Shown: piece by piece, positions 21,279 to 31,504 of the stretch | Layout: each line of letters begins with the position of its first letter | Position numbering within the stretch: the stretch's first letter is position 1 | Origin: Nitrosomonas sp. | GTDB taxonomy: Bacteria > Pseudomonadota > Gammaproteobacteria > Burkholderiales > Nitrosomonadaceae | DNA: 57,088 nt | Assembly (NCBI GenBank): GCA_016708955.1 | Contig: JADJES010000020.1 | Span: 1-57,088, forward strand | Direction of reading: 5' to 3' | Position numbers and translations under genes: made by a program | Notes under the pieces: model-generated | The model's input: the letters and a program-made list of their open reading frames with translations, nothing else | Database searches by the model: none | What the model was told of the DNA's origin: nothing

Positions 21279-24016
21279 TCATAAGTCTAAACCAATTGCT
21301 CCATCAAGAATTGCTCTCTGAAGATTAACTTCAGTAAGGTTAGCTTCAGTAAGATTAGCTTTAGTGAGGTTGGCTTCAGAAAGATCGGCTTTAGTGAGGT
21401 TAGCTTTAGTAAGACTGACTTTAGTAAGATTAGCTCCCTTAAGATTTGCTCCCGAAAGATCGAATACGAAAGGGTTTGGTCCATTAAGATATGTTCCCTC
21501 AAGATTTGCTCCCTCAAGATTTGCATTCCTTAGAATAGCTCCTTCAAAAATGTCCTTTCAAGATTTGCCCCACAAAGATTTGCTCCCCAAAGATTTGCTC
21601 CTTCAAAAGATGTTTTAAGAAAAATTGAATGCTGAAGATTTGCCCCTATAAGTTTTGCTTCGTTAAGATTCGCTCGTAGAAGATACGTTTCCTGAAGATT
21701 AGCTTTATCAAGAATTGCATTATAAAGAGATGCATCCTGTAGATCAGTACCGCGAAGATTAGCAGCATAAAAATCAAAAAAATCCAACTTGCATCTAGAT
21801 AGATCCAGATAGGCCAAACAATTTAAAACAAGTTTATTATTTAAATCATTTCTTTGTCCTTGTAAGCGTTTAAGCCATTCACCAAAAGCCACATCTGATC
21901 CCCAGTCAATTTTCACCTTGGTTTTGGTTTTCGTTGCACAGGCATAATGAATAGCCAATAAGGCTTCTTCGGAATTGCGAGACTGATGCAACATCTGCTG
22001 AAAAGTTTTTAAACCTAATTTTTCCATCGGCATTCCATGCTTTACAGCGGATTCGATCAAGCGTGCAAAATTTATTTGATAGCGTTTAATTTTGTCCATG
22101 CCGTACGTGGCGATTTCATTCTGAATAAAATCGAATAAATAACTATCAATGGCAGTGGCACCACACAGCTCTGCCCAAGCGATAAGTGCTGGTCGATCAT
22201 CCCAACCATCATCTGGATTTTGGCTATGTTGTTCAAACATAGTATCAATTTTTTCCACCATACGAATAAGGCGACGTGCAGTGAGGTATTCTCCAAAACT
22301 CTTGTGTGTAAACTCAAAAGTTTTATCTCCCTCTTGCAAATTATCACTTTGTCGAAAATAAAACGCTGTCAATAATCGGGTGACGCCTTGCTCGGCACCT
22401 TTTTGAAACTCAGGTAAATAACGTATTAGATTATTGTTATCGAAACGCGTGTGTATATTGGCAACTGTTGCCGTACGTCCATCGCCGTGCCAAACCGCGA
22501 GAGCAATTTCCTCTAAGATACGAAGAAATTGATCTTCAGTTAATTCCCCCATACCTTTGTGCTGTCGCTCTTCATCCCATTGTCGTTTGTATACGGCTTG
22601 CAATAAATCAGCATAAATTTCGTTTAAGGTAGTTTGCTGCGTGAAATCTAGTGCTTCTCTCTCAAAACTTAATGCTACTAAATAATTCAACAAAGGTTCT
22701 TTAGTAATTGGGGTTAATCTATCAAGTTTTAGTTCTTTCGGCATGGCATGGTAGGCTTTCCCGCTGGCACGGGCGTAATTTTCCCACCAATCATTGCGCT
22801 GATCGTGACTTAAGCGTCGTTCAGGGTCCAAGTAAAGATTTCTTTCATGTTCTGCTACAAAATACGGTAAGACATGCAAAATTTGTGCAGATTTTCGAAA
22901 GCGTTGACTGCTGGCTTGGACTGCTAAATCTCGTCCAGTGAACAAGGCTTGACGTTTTAAGCCTTGCGCATTAAAGCGGTCTAATTTGGAAATTACTTCA
23001 TTTACAAAATTTAAAGCCACATCTGCCGCAGCTTTGCCTTGCATGGACAGTTCATCTAATCCATCAAAAATTAACAATAAGCGCGTCTCGCCATCACTTG
23101 GATTTAAAGGTGTGCCGATTAAATAACGGTCTTGAGTCACAAATTTATTGACCGCTTCTATTAAATCGGCAGAAGGATCAATATAATGTAAAGGGATAAA
23201 TAATACTGGTATATCAGTATTTTCTGAAATATGGGATGCGAACATCTTGCTAAATGAAGATTTTCCAGACCCAGGGCCGCCGCTGATTATTCTGATGGAA
23301 TCGTCTTTATCAAATGCTTCTACCCATTCAGTAAGATTTTTGTTTAAATCGACGACAATATCTTGTCTCTCAGATTTCTGATCAACGGAGTGCAGTTGCC
23401 TGTCATCGTTTGACACTCGATAATAAGCTCGTAAGGGTACATAAACTTGATTTAATCCAAACACCTCATCAAACATGCGTCCATTGATTTGTTCCTGTAA
23501 CCATGAATTGTATAGTTGCCAGCTTTGCTGAACTTTTGTGGCTTTGGTGAATGGTGAATCAATCGCAGCAATAATGCTGGAATAATCACTAGTTCTAGCC
23601 AACCATTCTTCATGTAGCGACAGCACAAATTTACGTTTTATACGTGCGTGAATGGTGGCTGCGTTATTTTCAGAGGCACCTAAAGCTTTAAGCCAATCAA
23701 TAAAGATGGGCTTAAATTCTTCAAGTAGAGGTAAGTCTTGAGGGCGCTCAAAGAAGCTTACGTCAATGCAGACTTCTATAGAGTTTAAGGCATTTTCTAG
23801 CGTTTGAGCCAGAGACTCCAATCGCGCTTCACAAATATCTAGATTAAAAATGCTTCTGTACTCATCCACCAAATCGATTAAGGTACGGACCAGGGATTGA
23901 TAGATAAGCACCCATACTAGCTGCTCAGGTTTATCTTGCAATCCAGCTGCTTTGAGTAAATCAATAGCATTTTCCGCTACACCTTTCCAATCTAACACGA
24001 CACTCGAAATTGCCAT
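21279..24016 (-). CDS. NACHT-like NTPase with C-terminal pentapeptide repeats (one frameshift near the end)
   Basis: A large STAND-type NTPase. Numbered from the upstream ATG at 24124, Walker A GGPGSGKSS lies at about residues 282-290 and Walker B LLLIFDGLDEL at about 349-359, with the extra acidic residue usual in NACHT domains. The N-terminal 270 residues are helical, and the middle contains FEFTHKSFGEYLTARRL, a typical NACHT-helical feature. The C-terminus is pentapeptide repeats (A[N/D]LxxA). I prefer the start at 24016 (AGGG 4 bp upstream, MAISSVVLDWKG). The frame stops at 21530. The repeats continue in another frame (DIFEGAILRNANLEGANL ... DGAIGLDL) to 21279; one missing A in GAAAGGAC near 21553 explains it. 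Such proteins are candidates for phage-sensing defence. Confidence 0.8.
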
Positions 24017-24262
24017 TTTCCCTAGGTTCGTGAACAGATCTTTAAAACGTAAGTTAATGTTCTTGTTCCAAACTGAAACCGGGTGTTTTATTATCAAGCC
24101 TGTGGAAATATTTTTATTAATCATTTGGCAACTTCAATGGCAATTTTGCAATAAGTAAACTATAGCATTACTAAAGCGCAAAGCTACGCTGCTGAAATTA
24201 TAAAATTCAGAATACACAAGGTAAAATTAGATTTACCCAGAAATAACTAGTCAGAGAAGCAT

Positions 24263-24635
24263 GGGGTCGCGAATTGAGAAAATAAACGGGCGTGATCCAG
24301 TAAAGCCAGCTCTCTTTTAATTCGTGTAATTAAACTGAGCACCTTTATTTTGCAGCATGATCGAATCGGCGCTTTTAACGCATGCTTTGCGTTTTCAAAC
24401 ACAAATCCCAGTGAGCAATTCTTCAAATCGTTAGATGAGGAAATCGACAAATGCTCTGACGCGCTGAGAGGGGTGGCGGGTTTTCGGGTAAACGGCATAA
24501 GCGGCGAGTTATGAGAACTGGATAGGTATAGAGTCAGACTGCGAATTGAGAATACAGTCGATGATTTTAGTATGATTTTGGTTATGTGATCTTGTTGTGT
24601 GCGTTGTCGGTATTGGATTCTTGATTCTGGACCTC
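24263..24635. repeat. Long dispersed repeat copy R1
   Basis: About 373 bp starting GGGGTCGCGAATTGAG and ending GGATTCTTGATTCTGGACC. Positions up to about 24514 are closely homologous to 33243-33507, the 3' end of the LysR gene plus its downstream flank. The minus strand still reads LAAYAVYPKTRHPSQRVRAF in the LysR frame, then a stop. From about 24532 onward it matches the short elements S1/S2. Confidence 0.85.
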
Positions 24636-24639
24636 GTAT

Positions 24640-24975
24640 ATTGACACTGCCAGCAAAAAGCACTGCAATAGTGGTGATGGCGGTACGGCAGGCGACGATG
24701 TGCTGCTAGGGACAATTGCTGGCGATCATATTGAAGGCTATGCAGGCAATGACGTACTCGTTGGCGGTGATGGCAACGATACCTATCTTTTTGGCTGGAT
24801 GTCGGCAGGAAACGATGTGGCAGTGGAGCCACTGGAGGGCATGAGCATTATTGCACTGACAGAGGGCACGGCACTCGCCGATCTGCGGCACGAACGCATG
24901 GGGAACGATTTGATCCTGACGTTGCAAGGTGGCGCGACGTTGACGCTGAGAGATTATTTTGTGTCACCACATGTT
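24640..24975 (+). pseudogene. RTX (hemolysin-type calcium-binding) protein remnant
   Basis: The frame reads NSGDGGTAGDDVLLGTIAGD ... HIEGYAGNDVLVGGDGNDTYLFGW, with the glycine-aspartate nonapeptide pattern (GGxGxDxxx) of RTX repeats. It is followed by the strand-rich tail common after RTX blocks (LADLRHERMGNDLILTLQGGATLTLRDYF). No start, secretion signal or upstream domain is present; the fragment begins at the end of repeat R1 and runs into repeat R2. It is a leftover of a type I-secreted protein, cut on both sides by repeats. Confidence 0.75.
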
Positions 24976-24987
24976 TGCGGGAAGCAA

Positions 24988-25366
24988 GGGGTCAGGTCGC
25001 GAATTGAGAAAATAAACGAGCGTGATCCAGTAAAGTAAGCTCTCTTATAATGAGTGTAATTAAACTGATCACTATTATTTTGCGCGTGATCAAATCGGTG
25101 CTTTTAACGCAGCTTTTCGTTTTCAAACACACCCCAGTAGGCAATTCTTCAAATCGTTAGATGAGGAAATCGGCAAATGCTCTAATGTGCTGGAGGAGGT
25201 GGCGGGTTTGCGGGTAAATGGGATAAGCGGCGAGTTATGGAACTGGAGAGGTATAGAGTCAGACCGCGAATTGAGAATACAGTCGATGAATTTAGTATGA
25301 TTTTTGTTTTGTGACCTTGTTGTGCGCCTTGCCGGTATTGGATTCGTGATTCTGTACCGGACCCCA
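24988..25366. repeat. Long dispersed repeat copy R2
   Basis: 379 bp starting GGGGTCAGGTCGCGAATTG and ending GATTCTGTACCGGACCCC. The ends form an imperfect inverted repeat (GGGGTC at both outer edges). The internal layout is the same as R1: LysR 3'-end homology, then the short element beginning GCGAATTGAGAATACAGTCG. Confidence 0.85.
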
Positions 25367-25563
25367 ACGATCCTTAAAATCTAATAACCCGATAGGTAAT
25401 CAGAAAAAAGATGTCGTTTGATTCTCTAAATACCAGATTTAACTCAAACGGCACTTTTTATTTTTGATCATTGCACGCTCTGATTAACAATTTAAGTGCC
25501 TATACCTGCCCAGTTTGCCACACTCATTTAATGTAGATAATTCATACGATTTATCGCGGTGCA

Positions 25564-25602
25564 TAGTACAAATGTACTAGAAATTGGCGAGTTAATGTAC
25601 TA
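25564..25602. promoter_or_regulatory. Operator-like inverted repeat upstream of the PEP-CTERM gene
   Basis: A perfect palindrome TAGTACA-AA-TGTACTA lies at 25564-25579. A third copy of the half-site TGTACTA is at 25596-25602. They sit about 200 bp upstream of the PEP-CTERM gene in an AT-rich gap of about 417 bp (25367-25783) that holds no other gene. A dimeric regulator site is plausible; the regulator is unknown. Confidence 0.4.
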
Positions 25603-25783
25603 ATAAAAAAGGATAATGTTCCTGTAGCTGAAAAAACTAATATGTTTACAATGCAGGCTGTGCGGAAATGATTAGAAGCTATAAATTATCAATGTTTACC
25701 GCCTAAGTGTGAGACGTTATTTATTCACTTGTAATTGAAACTGATTGAATTAATTTTTTGTAACCTACCCGGAGAATTTAAAA

Positions 25784-26359
25784 ATGAACAATAACTTTAA
25801 ACTGAAATTACTAGCAGCTGCTGTTTTGATGGCAAGTGGTGTTGCACACGCAGGCAGTGCTTTTCTGAATGGTAGTCCAACGGGAGGCGACGGCTCACAA
25901 GCAAATCCGTATGATTTTGGTGTAGTAGGCACATCTGTAAGCGCGCTCTTCGTAAATATTGGTGGTCCTGCAAATGGGCTTTTTGAAGAATATGCAAACT
26001 TCACTATTCCTACATTATCAGGTACTTCCGGTGCTGCTAACACATATGCACTGAGTTTCTTTGGTGTTAATGTGATAGATATTCAAAATTTGGTAGTTGA
26101 AGTATGGGATAACGTTCATCCAGGCGGCTCAACTTTATACACCACATTCACTGGAGACAATTTAACCCATGCATTTGGTAATTTAGCTGCTGGTCAATAT
26201 CACCTTGATATTAGCGGTCAGTTTGGTCCTAACGCTTTTGGTGGACAATATTCAGTTGCACTGCAAGCATTACCTGTTCCAGAACCTGAGACATACGCGA
26301 TGCTCCTGGCGGGTCTTGGTTTAGTCGGTTTCTCGGCGCGTCGTCGCAAAATCGTTTAA
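25784..26359 (+). CDS. FxDxF-type PEP-CTERM sorting-domain protein
   Basis: A 191-residue exported protein. The signal peptide ends at GVAHA (about residue 23). The C-terminus has the sorting signal VPEPETYAMLLAGLGLVGFSARRRKIV (PEP motif, membrane helix, arginine cluster), recognised by an exosortase and cleaved at the cell surface. The middle is strand-rich (YALSFFGVNVIDIQNLVVEVWD). Such proteins are associated with extracellular polysaccharide and biofilm matrix. A GGAG ribosome-binding site precedes the ATG, and a terminator follows closely. No exosortase gene is in the window. Confidence 0.92.
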   Translation: MNNNFKLKLLAAAVLMASGVAHAGSAFLNGSPTGGDGSQANPYDFGVVGTSVSALFVNIGGPANGLFEEYANFTIPTLSGTSGAANTYALSFFGVNVIDIQNLVVEVWDNVHPGGSTLYTTFTGDNLTHAFGNLAAGQYHLDISGQFGPNAFGGQYSVALQALPVPEPETYAMLLAGLGLVGFSARRRKIV

Positions 26360-26374
26360 ATAAACTGATACTGG

Positions 26375-26409
26375 AAACCACAGAGAAATAAAATTTTTCT
26401 GTGGTTTTT
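26375..26409 (+). terminator. Rho-independent terminator of the PEP-CTERM gene
   Basis: A stem AAACCACAGA pairs with TCTGTGGTTT across a short AT loop and is followed by a T run. It lies 16 bp after the stop codon. Confidence 0.85.
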
Positions 26410-26420
26410 CGGTGAAGCAA

Positions 26421-26803
26421 GGGGACAAGTCGCGAATTGAGAAAATAAATGGGCGTGATCCAGTAAAGTCAGCTCTCTTTTAATTGATTTAATTAAACTG
26501 ATCACTTTTATTTTTCAGCGTGATCGAATCGGCGCTTTTAACGCATGCTTTGCGTTTTCAAACACAAATCCCAGTAGGCCAATTCTTCAAATCGGTAGAT
26601 GAGGAATTCGGCAAATGCTCTAATGTGCTGGAGGAGGTGGCGGGTTTTTGGGTAAATGGCATAAGCGGCGAGTTATGGAACTGGAGAGGTATAGAGTCAG
26701 ACTGCGAATTGAGAATACAGTCTATGAATTTAGTATGATTTTTGTTATGTGATCTTGTTGTGTGCATTGCCGGTATTGGATTCTTGATTCTGTACCTGAC
26801 CCC
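26421..26803. repeat. Long dispersed repeat copy R3
   Basis: 383 bp starting GGGGACAAGTCGCGAATTG and ending ATTCTGTACCTGACCCC. It has the same two-part layout as R1, R2 and R4. It lies between the PEP-CTERM terminator and the diheme peroxidase gene; the rest of the gap 26804-26936 shows only an AGAGGA ribosome-binding site. Confidence 0.85.
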
Positions 26804-28513
26804 AAAGATTTGCAATTAAGTATAAAAACTTTCATCCGAGCACATGACTTGCCTTTGTCTTTGAATAAAGACGAATAAGCGCTATGATTGTATTTTGAAG
26901 TTGGCTCAATTTAAGCTCTAACAAGAGGATAATCTAATGTTGAGTAAAATATTGTTAATTGTAGCAATGGGGATGTCCTTTACAACGGTAGCTGGTGATA
27001 ACGTTCCCATAACACCGGCTGAATGTAAAGATAGACCCGTAAGCTCAACGCCAGCTCTAATCGAGGAAGGAAGAAGACTTTTTAAGGAAGAGACATTTAA
27101 TGGTAACGGACGAACCTGCGAGACATGTCATCGTGAAAACCGTAATTTCACTATAGATCCTGAGTTTATTGCAACATTACCCGGTGATGATCCATTATTT
27201 GTTGCCGAGTTTAATGCTGCTTTACGGGATCTTGAAAATTCCGAGATGATGAGGAGATTCGGACTTATTCTTATAAATATTGACGGATTTGATAAGCCTG
27301 GCGTCTTACGCAGCGCTCCTCACCTTTTGGGGTTAAGTCAGACTACCGCTCTTGGTGTTAGTGAATTGGTAGAGGACGAGCTTAAACCTGTTCATGAAAC
27401 GGGCTGGTCAGCGGATGGAGCACCTGGTGATGGTTCTCTGCGTTGTTTTCCGGTTGGCTCCGTTATCCAACATTTCACTAAGAGCATGGATCGTGTTAAT
27501 GGCGATGACTTCCGATTACCAACCGAGCATGAGCTGGATGCTTTGCTTGTCTACATGCTTGCACAGGGCCGTCAGAGTACCCCGATGGTTTCGAGTCTGA
27601 CTTTTTTGGACCCTGCTGCTGAACGCGGTAAAACCCTTTTTTTTGGGAATATCCCGGTTAGGAATCCAAATAATACGGGGACGAACAATTGTTCACAATG
27701 TCATGAACAAGCGGGAACAAATAATAGACCCAATTTCGTGGCGAGGAATCGGGTTATCAATGCAAACCTATCGCCTAATGCGCCGATTTGTAGAGCAATA
27801 GCGCTTAATCCTTCATTGGATATTCCTGCGGATGGCGGATTTGGAATGATAGAATATGATGATACTATCGCTTGTAGCACTGGAGACGTCGAGGTTAGGC
27901 TTTACAGCGAGCAAGTTCAGAATCCACGTGGGTTTTTTAATACGCCTTCATTACATGAATCGGCTGATACGGGACCTTATTTTCATAATAATTCTGCTGA
28001 AACACTAGAAGATGCTATAAGATTTTACAGTAGTGATACATTTAACGATTCAGGCAATGACATTGCCTTTGTTTTCGGACCCACTGATGTGAATGATATA
28101 AGTGCTTTTTTGAGAGCAATTAATGCTATTGAAAATGCTCGCTCCGCTATAGATTATATAGACAAAGCCCTAGCGTCCTCAGGCGGAAAAATAGATGCAA
28201 AACCATTGAAATTGGCTTTAGCTGATAGCAATGATGGAATTAAGGTTCTTACTACGGGTCCGCTACCCAGTCTGTTTCCAGAAGCGGTTAATTTATTCCA
28301 TGACGCAAATGAATTTCTAAATGTAGCGATCGATTCCAAGGATAGAGTTGCTGCTGGCCATGCGAAGCAAAAATTAGCCACCGTGAGTTTAACGGTGATC
28401 AACACAACGCCTCTCCCGGATGTCATTGTCACATCGGTTTCCTATGCCGATGGTATCTTCACGAGCACGGTGACGAATCAGGGTACCGCAGCGACCCCTG
28501 TAGGTAAAGTTAT

Positions 28514-29862
28514 GGTTCATCCGGCAAGTGCGTACTTTTGGGTTTAACCTGCAAGGACATAATTGGTTTCATGCAGCGCCACAATTTTGAGTTTAAAGAA
28601 CTCGACATCTCTGAAACCATAGGCCATTTTGTGCAAAGTTTTTATCTTGTTGTTGGTACCTTCCAACGGCCCGGTTGATAAACCATTAAAATCGAAATAA
28701 GCCAGGATACCTGAGCGGTGTGCTGCAATAGTTTTAGAGAATTGCTTGAGCATGTTGACATCCGAAGCAGCGGCTTTTTTTACCCATTCATCCAATGCAT
28801 TTTGAGCTGAGAGTTTATCCGGTTGATGCCAGATATTGCGTAACTCTTCTTTCATGTAATAGGCCGTTGCCAAGGGCTCATTGAGCTTTAATGCTTCGTC
28901 CAGACGTTGACGTTCATTGCGCTTGTCATCCAGGTTGTCAGGGTTCTTCAGCAACAGCCAGCGAATGCCCTTCAAAACGGGTTTGCCCAACCCATTTTCT
29001 GCTTCTCGTTGCAGATCCTGACGCAGTTTTGTCAACTTTTCGTTGAACAGCTTAATAATATGGAAGTGATCGAACACTAGCGTTGCATCTGGGATATTAG
29101 CCCGCACCGCACTGATGTATGCTGGCCCCATGTCGGTCGCAACCGCTTCAATCCGTGCACCCGATCGTTTCAAACGCTTCCAAAACGGAATCAGTGCATC
29201 GGCACCTTTCCCATTGCCAACAAAAATCACTGCCCCACGTTGAAGATCCAGAACTATCGTTAAATAACCCAGCTTCTTGCCTTGGTATATTTCATCCAGC
29301 GCAATGCGTTTTATCTTGGCCAATTTCGGCAACCGATAACGTTTATTCAGATTGTCCTTCTGTATTCCCTTAACCAGATCCCAGCTCACTCCAAGATGGC
29401 GTGCTACTGCCTGGATGGTCATGTGCCTAGAGAGACCAAAACCAATCTTTCGAAAGAACGGTATAGCGATGGTGCTTCATCAGCAAACGTATCTTTACCT
29501 GACGAACTGCTTGGCATCGGGTGCATTCTACCCGCTGAACTGGAAGGTCGATATAGACTGCTTTTGACCTACCGGTACTGTCCTGAAGCGTCTAACCAAC
29601 TTTCCCCGGCAATGTATCTCGCGGCTTTACATACCGGACATCTCAATCGCCAATGATCCGCTTGTATTGCAACAACTATGACACCCGCAATAAAACAAGT
29701 GCTTTGATAAAAATAACCAACTATACCAAAGGCGTGATACAGCAAACTGGTCGACATGTTGAAAAAACCTCTTCGTTGAAAATCAGAGATAATTTCAACC
29801 TTTAATTCACTTTATTTCAACATGCATTTCTGACTAACAAGTACGCACTTGCCGGATGAACC
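28514..29862 (-). mobile_element. ISL3-family-like insertion sequence, copy 1
   Basis: 1349 bp bounded by inverted repeats of about 24 bp (GGTTCATCCGGCAAGTGCGT on the left, its complement ending GCCGGATGAACC on the right). The 8-bp target AAAGTTAT is at 28506-28513. Its copy at 29863-29871 has one extra T. The intact version of the target, present in the downstream CARDB repeat near 31080, shows the empty site. A second copy starts at 56830. Confidence 0.9.
28544..29757 (-). pseudogene. ISL3-family transposase (frameshifted N-terminus)
   Basis: The C-terminal 292 residues (29422-28544) form a DDE transposase of the ISL3 family: ALDEIYQGKKLGYLTIVLDL (first Asp region), ATDMGPAY, DHFHIIKLFNEKL, and the late GPLEGTNNKIKTLHKMAYGFRD (Glu). 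Upstream, in other frames, are a zinc-finger-like region (CPVCKAARYIAGESW from 29757, then VECTRCQAVRQVK) and FADEAPSLYRSFERLVLVSLGT. These are ISL3 N-terminal features joined by at least two or three indels. It is probably inactive as written, unless the indels are read errors. The second copy at the window end carries the same C-terminus. Confidence 0.85.
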
Positions 29863-30380
29863 AAAGTTTATTGGCGTAGGATATTCAGTAAATGGTAATT
29901 TCAGAACGTGGGGTGCCGTAGCCGGGCCTCTGGCCGTAGGAGCATCTGTCACCATCGGTACTAATGGTGCCCTACATTATTCCCAATGGAACCCACACGA
30001 TAATGGCTGATGTCGATGACGTAAATCGCTTTACGGAGTCGAACGAAACTAACAACCAGCTTTCCCAGCTAGTTATTGTTGATGGAGGAACAAGTCCCAC
30101 CGTATCCATAACTGCCCCTACCGGAGGCGTCAATGTTGCAGGCTCTTCTGTCACGATCTCTGCCAGTGCAGCTGATGACATCGGTGTTTCCGGTGTGCAG
30201 TTCATGCTCGATGGCGCCAATCTCGGTGCTGAAGTTACCACGCCGCCTTACGCCGTCACATGGGACAGCACGGCCGTGGCCGATGGCCCGCACATAATTA
30301 CAGCCGTCGCACGCGATGCTGATGGGAACACGACAACAAGTGCGGGCGTGAGTGTAACGGTGGCCAACACAATGCTTCTC

Positions 30381-31304
30381 CCCGATGTCATTGTCACATC
30401 GGTTTCCTATGCCGATGGTATCTTCACGAGCACGGTGACGAATCAGGGTACCGCAGCGACCCCTGTAGGTACAGCCATTGGCGTAGGATATTCAGTAAAT
30501 GGTAATTTCAGAACGTGGGGTGCCGTAGCCGGACCTCTGGCCATAGGAGCATCTGTCACCATCGGTACTAATGGTGGTCCCTACATTATTCCCAATGGAA
30601 CCCACACGATAATGGCTGATGTCGATGACGTAAACCGCTTTACGGAGTCGAACGAAACTAACAACCAGCTTTCCCAGCCAGTTATTGTTGATGGAGGAAC
30701 AAGCCCCACCGTATCCATAACCGCCCCTACCGGAGGCGTCAATGTTGCAGGCTCTTCTGTCACGATCTCTGCCAGTGCAGCTGATGACATCAGTGTTTCC
30801 GGCGTACAGTTCAAGCTCGACGGCACTAATCTCGGCACTGAAGTTACCACGCCGCCTTACGCCGTCACGTGGGACAGCACGGCCGTGGCCGATGGCCCGC
30901 ACACAATTACAGCCGTCGCACGCGATGCTGATGGGAACACGACAACAAGTGCGGGTGTGAGTGTAACGGTGGCTAACACAACGCCTCTCCCCGATGTCAT
31001 TGTCACATCGGTTTCCTATGCCGATGGTATCTTCACGAGCACGGTGACGAATCAGGGTACCGCAGCGACCCCTGTAGGTAAAGTCATTGGCGTAGGATAT
31101 TCAGTAAATGGTAATTTCAGAACGTGGGGTGCCGTAGCCGGGCCTCTGGCCGTAGGAGCATCTGTCACCATCGGTACTAATGGTGGCCCCTACATTATTC
31201 CCAATGGAACCCACACGATAATGGCTGATGTCGATGACGTAAATCGCTTTACGGAGTCGAACGAAACTAACAACCAGCTTTCCCAGCTAGTTAGTGTGCC
31301 GTGA
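30381..31304 (+). repeat. 609-bp in-frame internal repeats (CARDB + Ig-like unit)
   Basis: The string CCCGATGTCATTGTCACATC recurs at 30381 and 30990, 609 bp apart (203 codons). The DNA between is nearly identical to the preceding unit, which began before the insertion at 28414 and resumes after it. The last unit is only the CARDB half. Near identity at DNA level means recent duplication or homogenisation. Confidence 0.85.
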
Positions 31305-31504
31305 ATTCGATGATAAACATACTTCTATCGCTGGTTTTCTACAATTGCTATGGATTAATGGCGTGGCCGCAAGCCTTCGTTACCCGATACGGCGGTCAAG
31401 AAAGTGCTGGAGACAGTAACTCCGCCTGCCTGCCGATCTGGGCGCTGGAGTTGCTGCCCTATGGCACAAGCAGTGGGTATTTCGACGGCCAGCGCAGTGC
31501 AAAT
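31305..31504. other. Stretch without a recognisable gene
   Basis: A 73-codon frame (31301-31522) runs through here and into repeat R4, but it has no recognisable domain. It is probably a remnant or chance frame. Confidence 0.4.

Larger units (their letters stand above)
26937..31304 (+). pseudogene. Diheme cytochrome c peroxidase-like protein fused to CARDB and Ig-like repeats, interrupted by an ISL3-type element
   Basis: The N-terminus has a signal peptide (ends about residue 20) and two heme c sites, CETCH (61-65) and CSQCH (252-256). The late motif NTPSLHESADTGPYFHNNSA matches the MauG/cytochrome c peroxidase family. After residue 490 a CARDB domain begins (LPDVIVTSVSYADGIFTSTV), and the frame is cut at 28513 by the insertion. 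It resumes at about 29872 and continues as Ig-like (SPTVSITAPTGGVNVAGSSV), CARDB, Ig-like and CARDB domains, with stop at 31304. A further 2-bp loss near 29968 (compare AATGGTGGTCCC at 30570) breaks the frame again. Without the element the protein would be about 1000 residues: a secreted or surface heme enzyme on an adhesive stalk. Confidence 0.8.

Noticed and set aside
24247..24663. Minus-strand frames of about 60-138 codons in the R repeats as genes
   Set aside because: They are mixed frames of a degraded LysR 3' end; the LysR frame itself is stopped.
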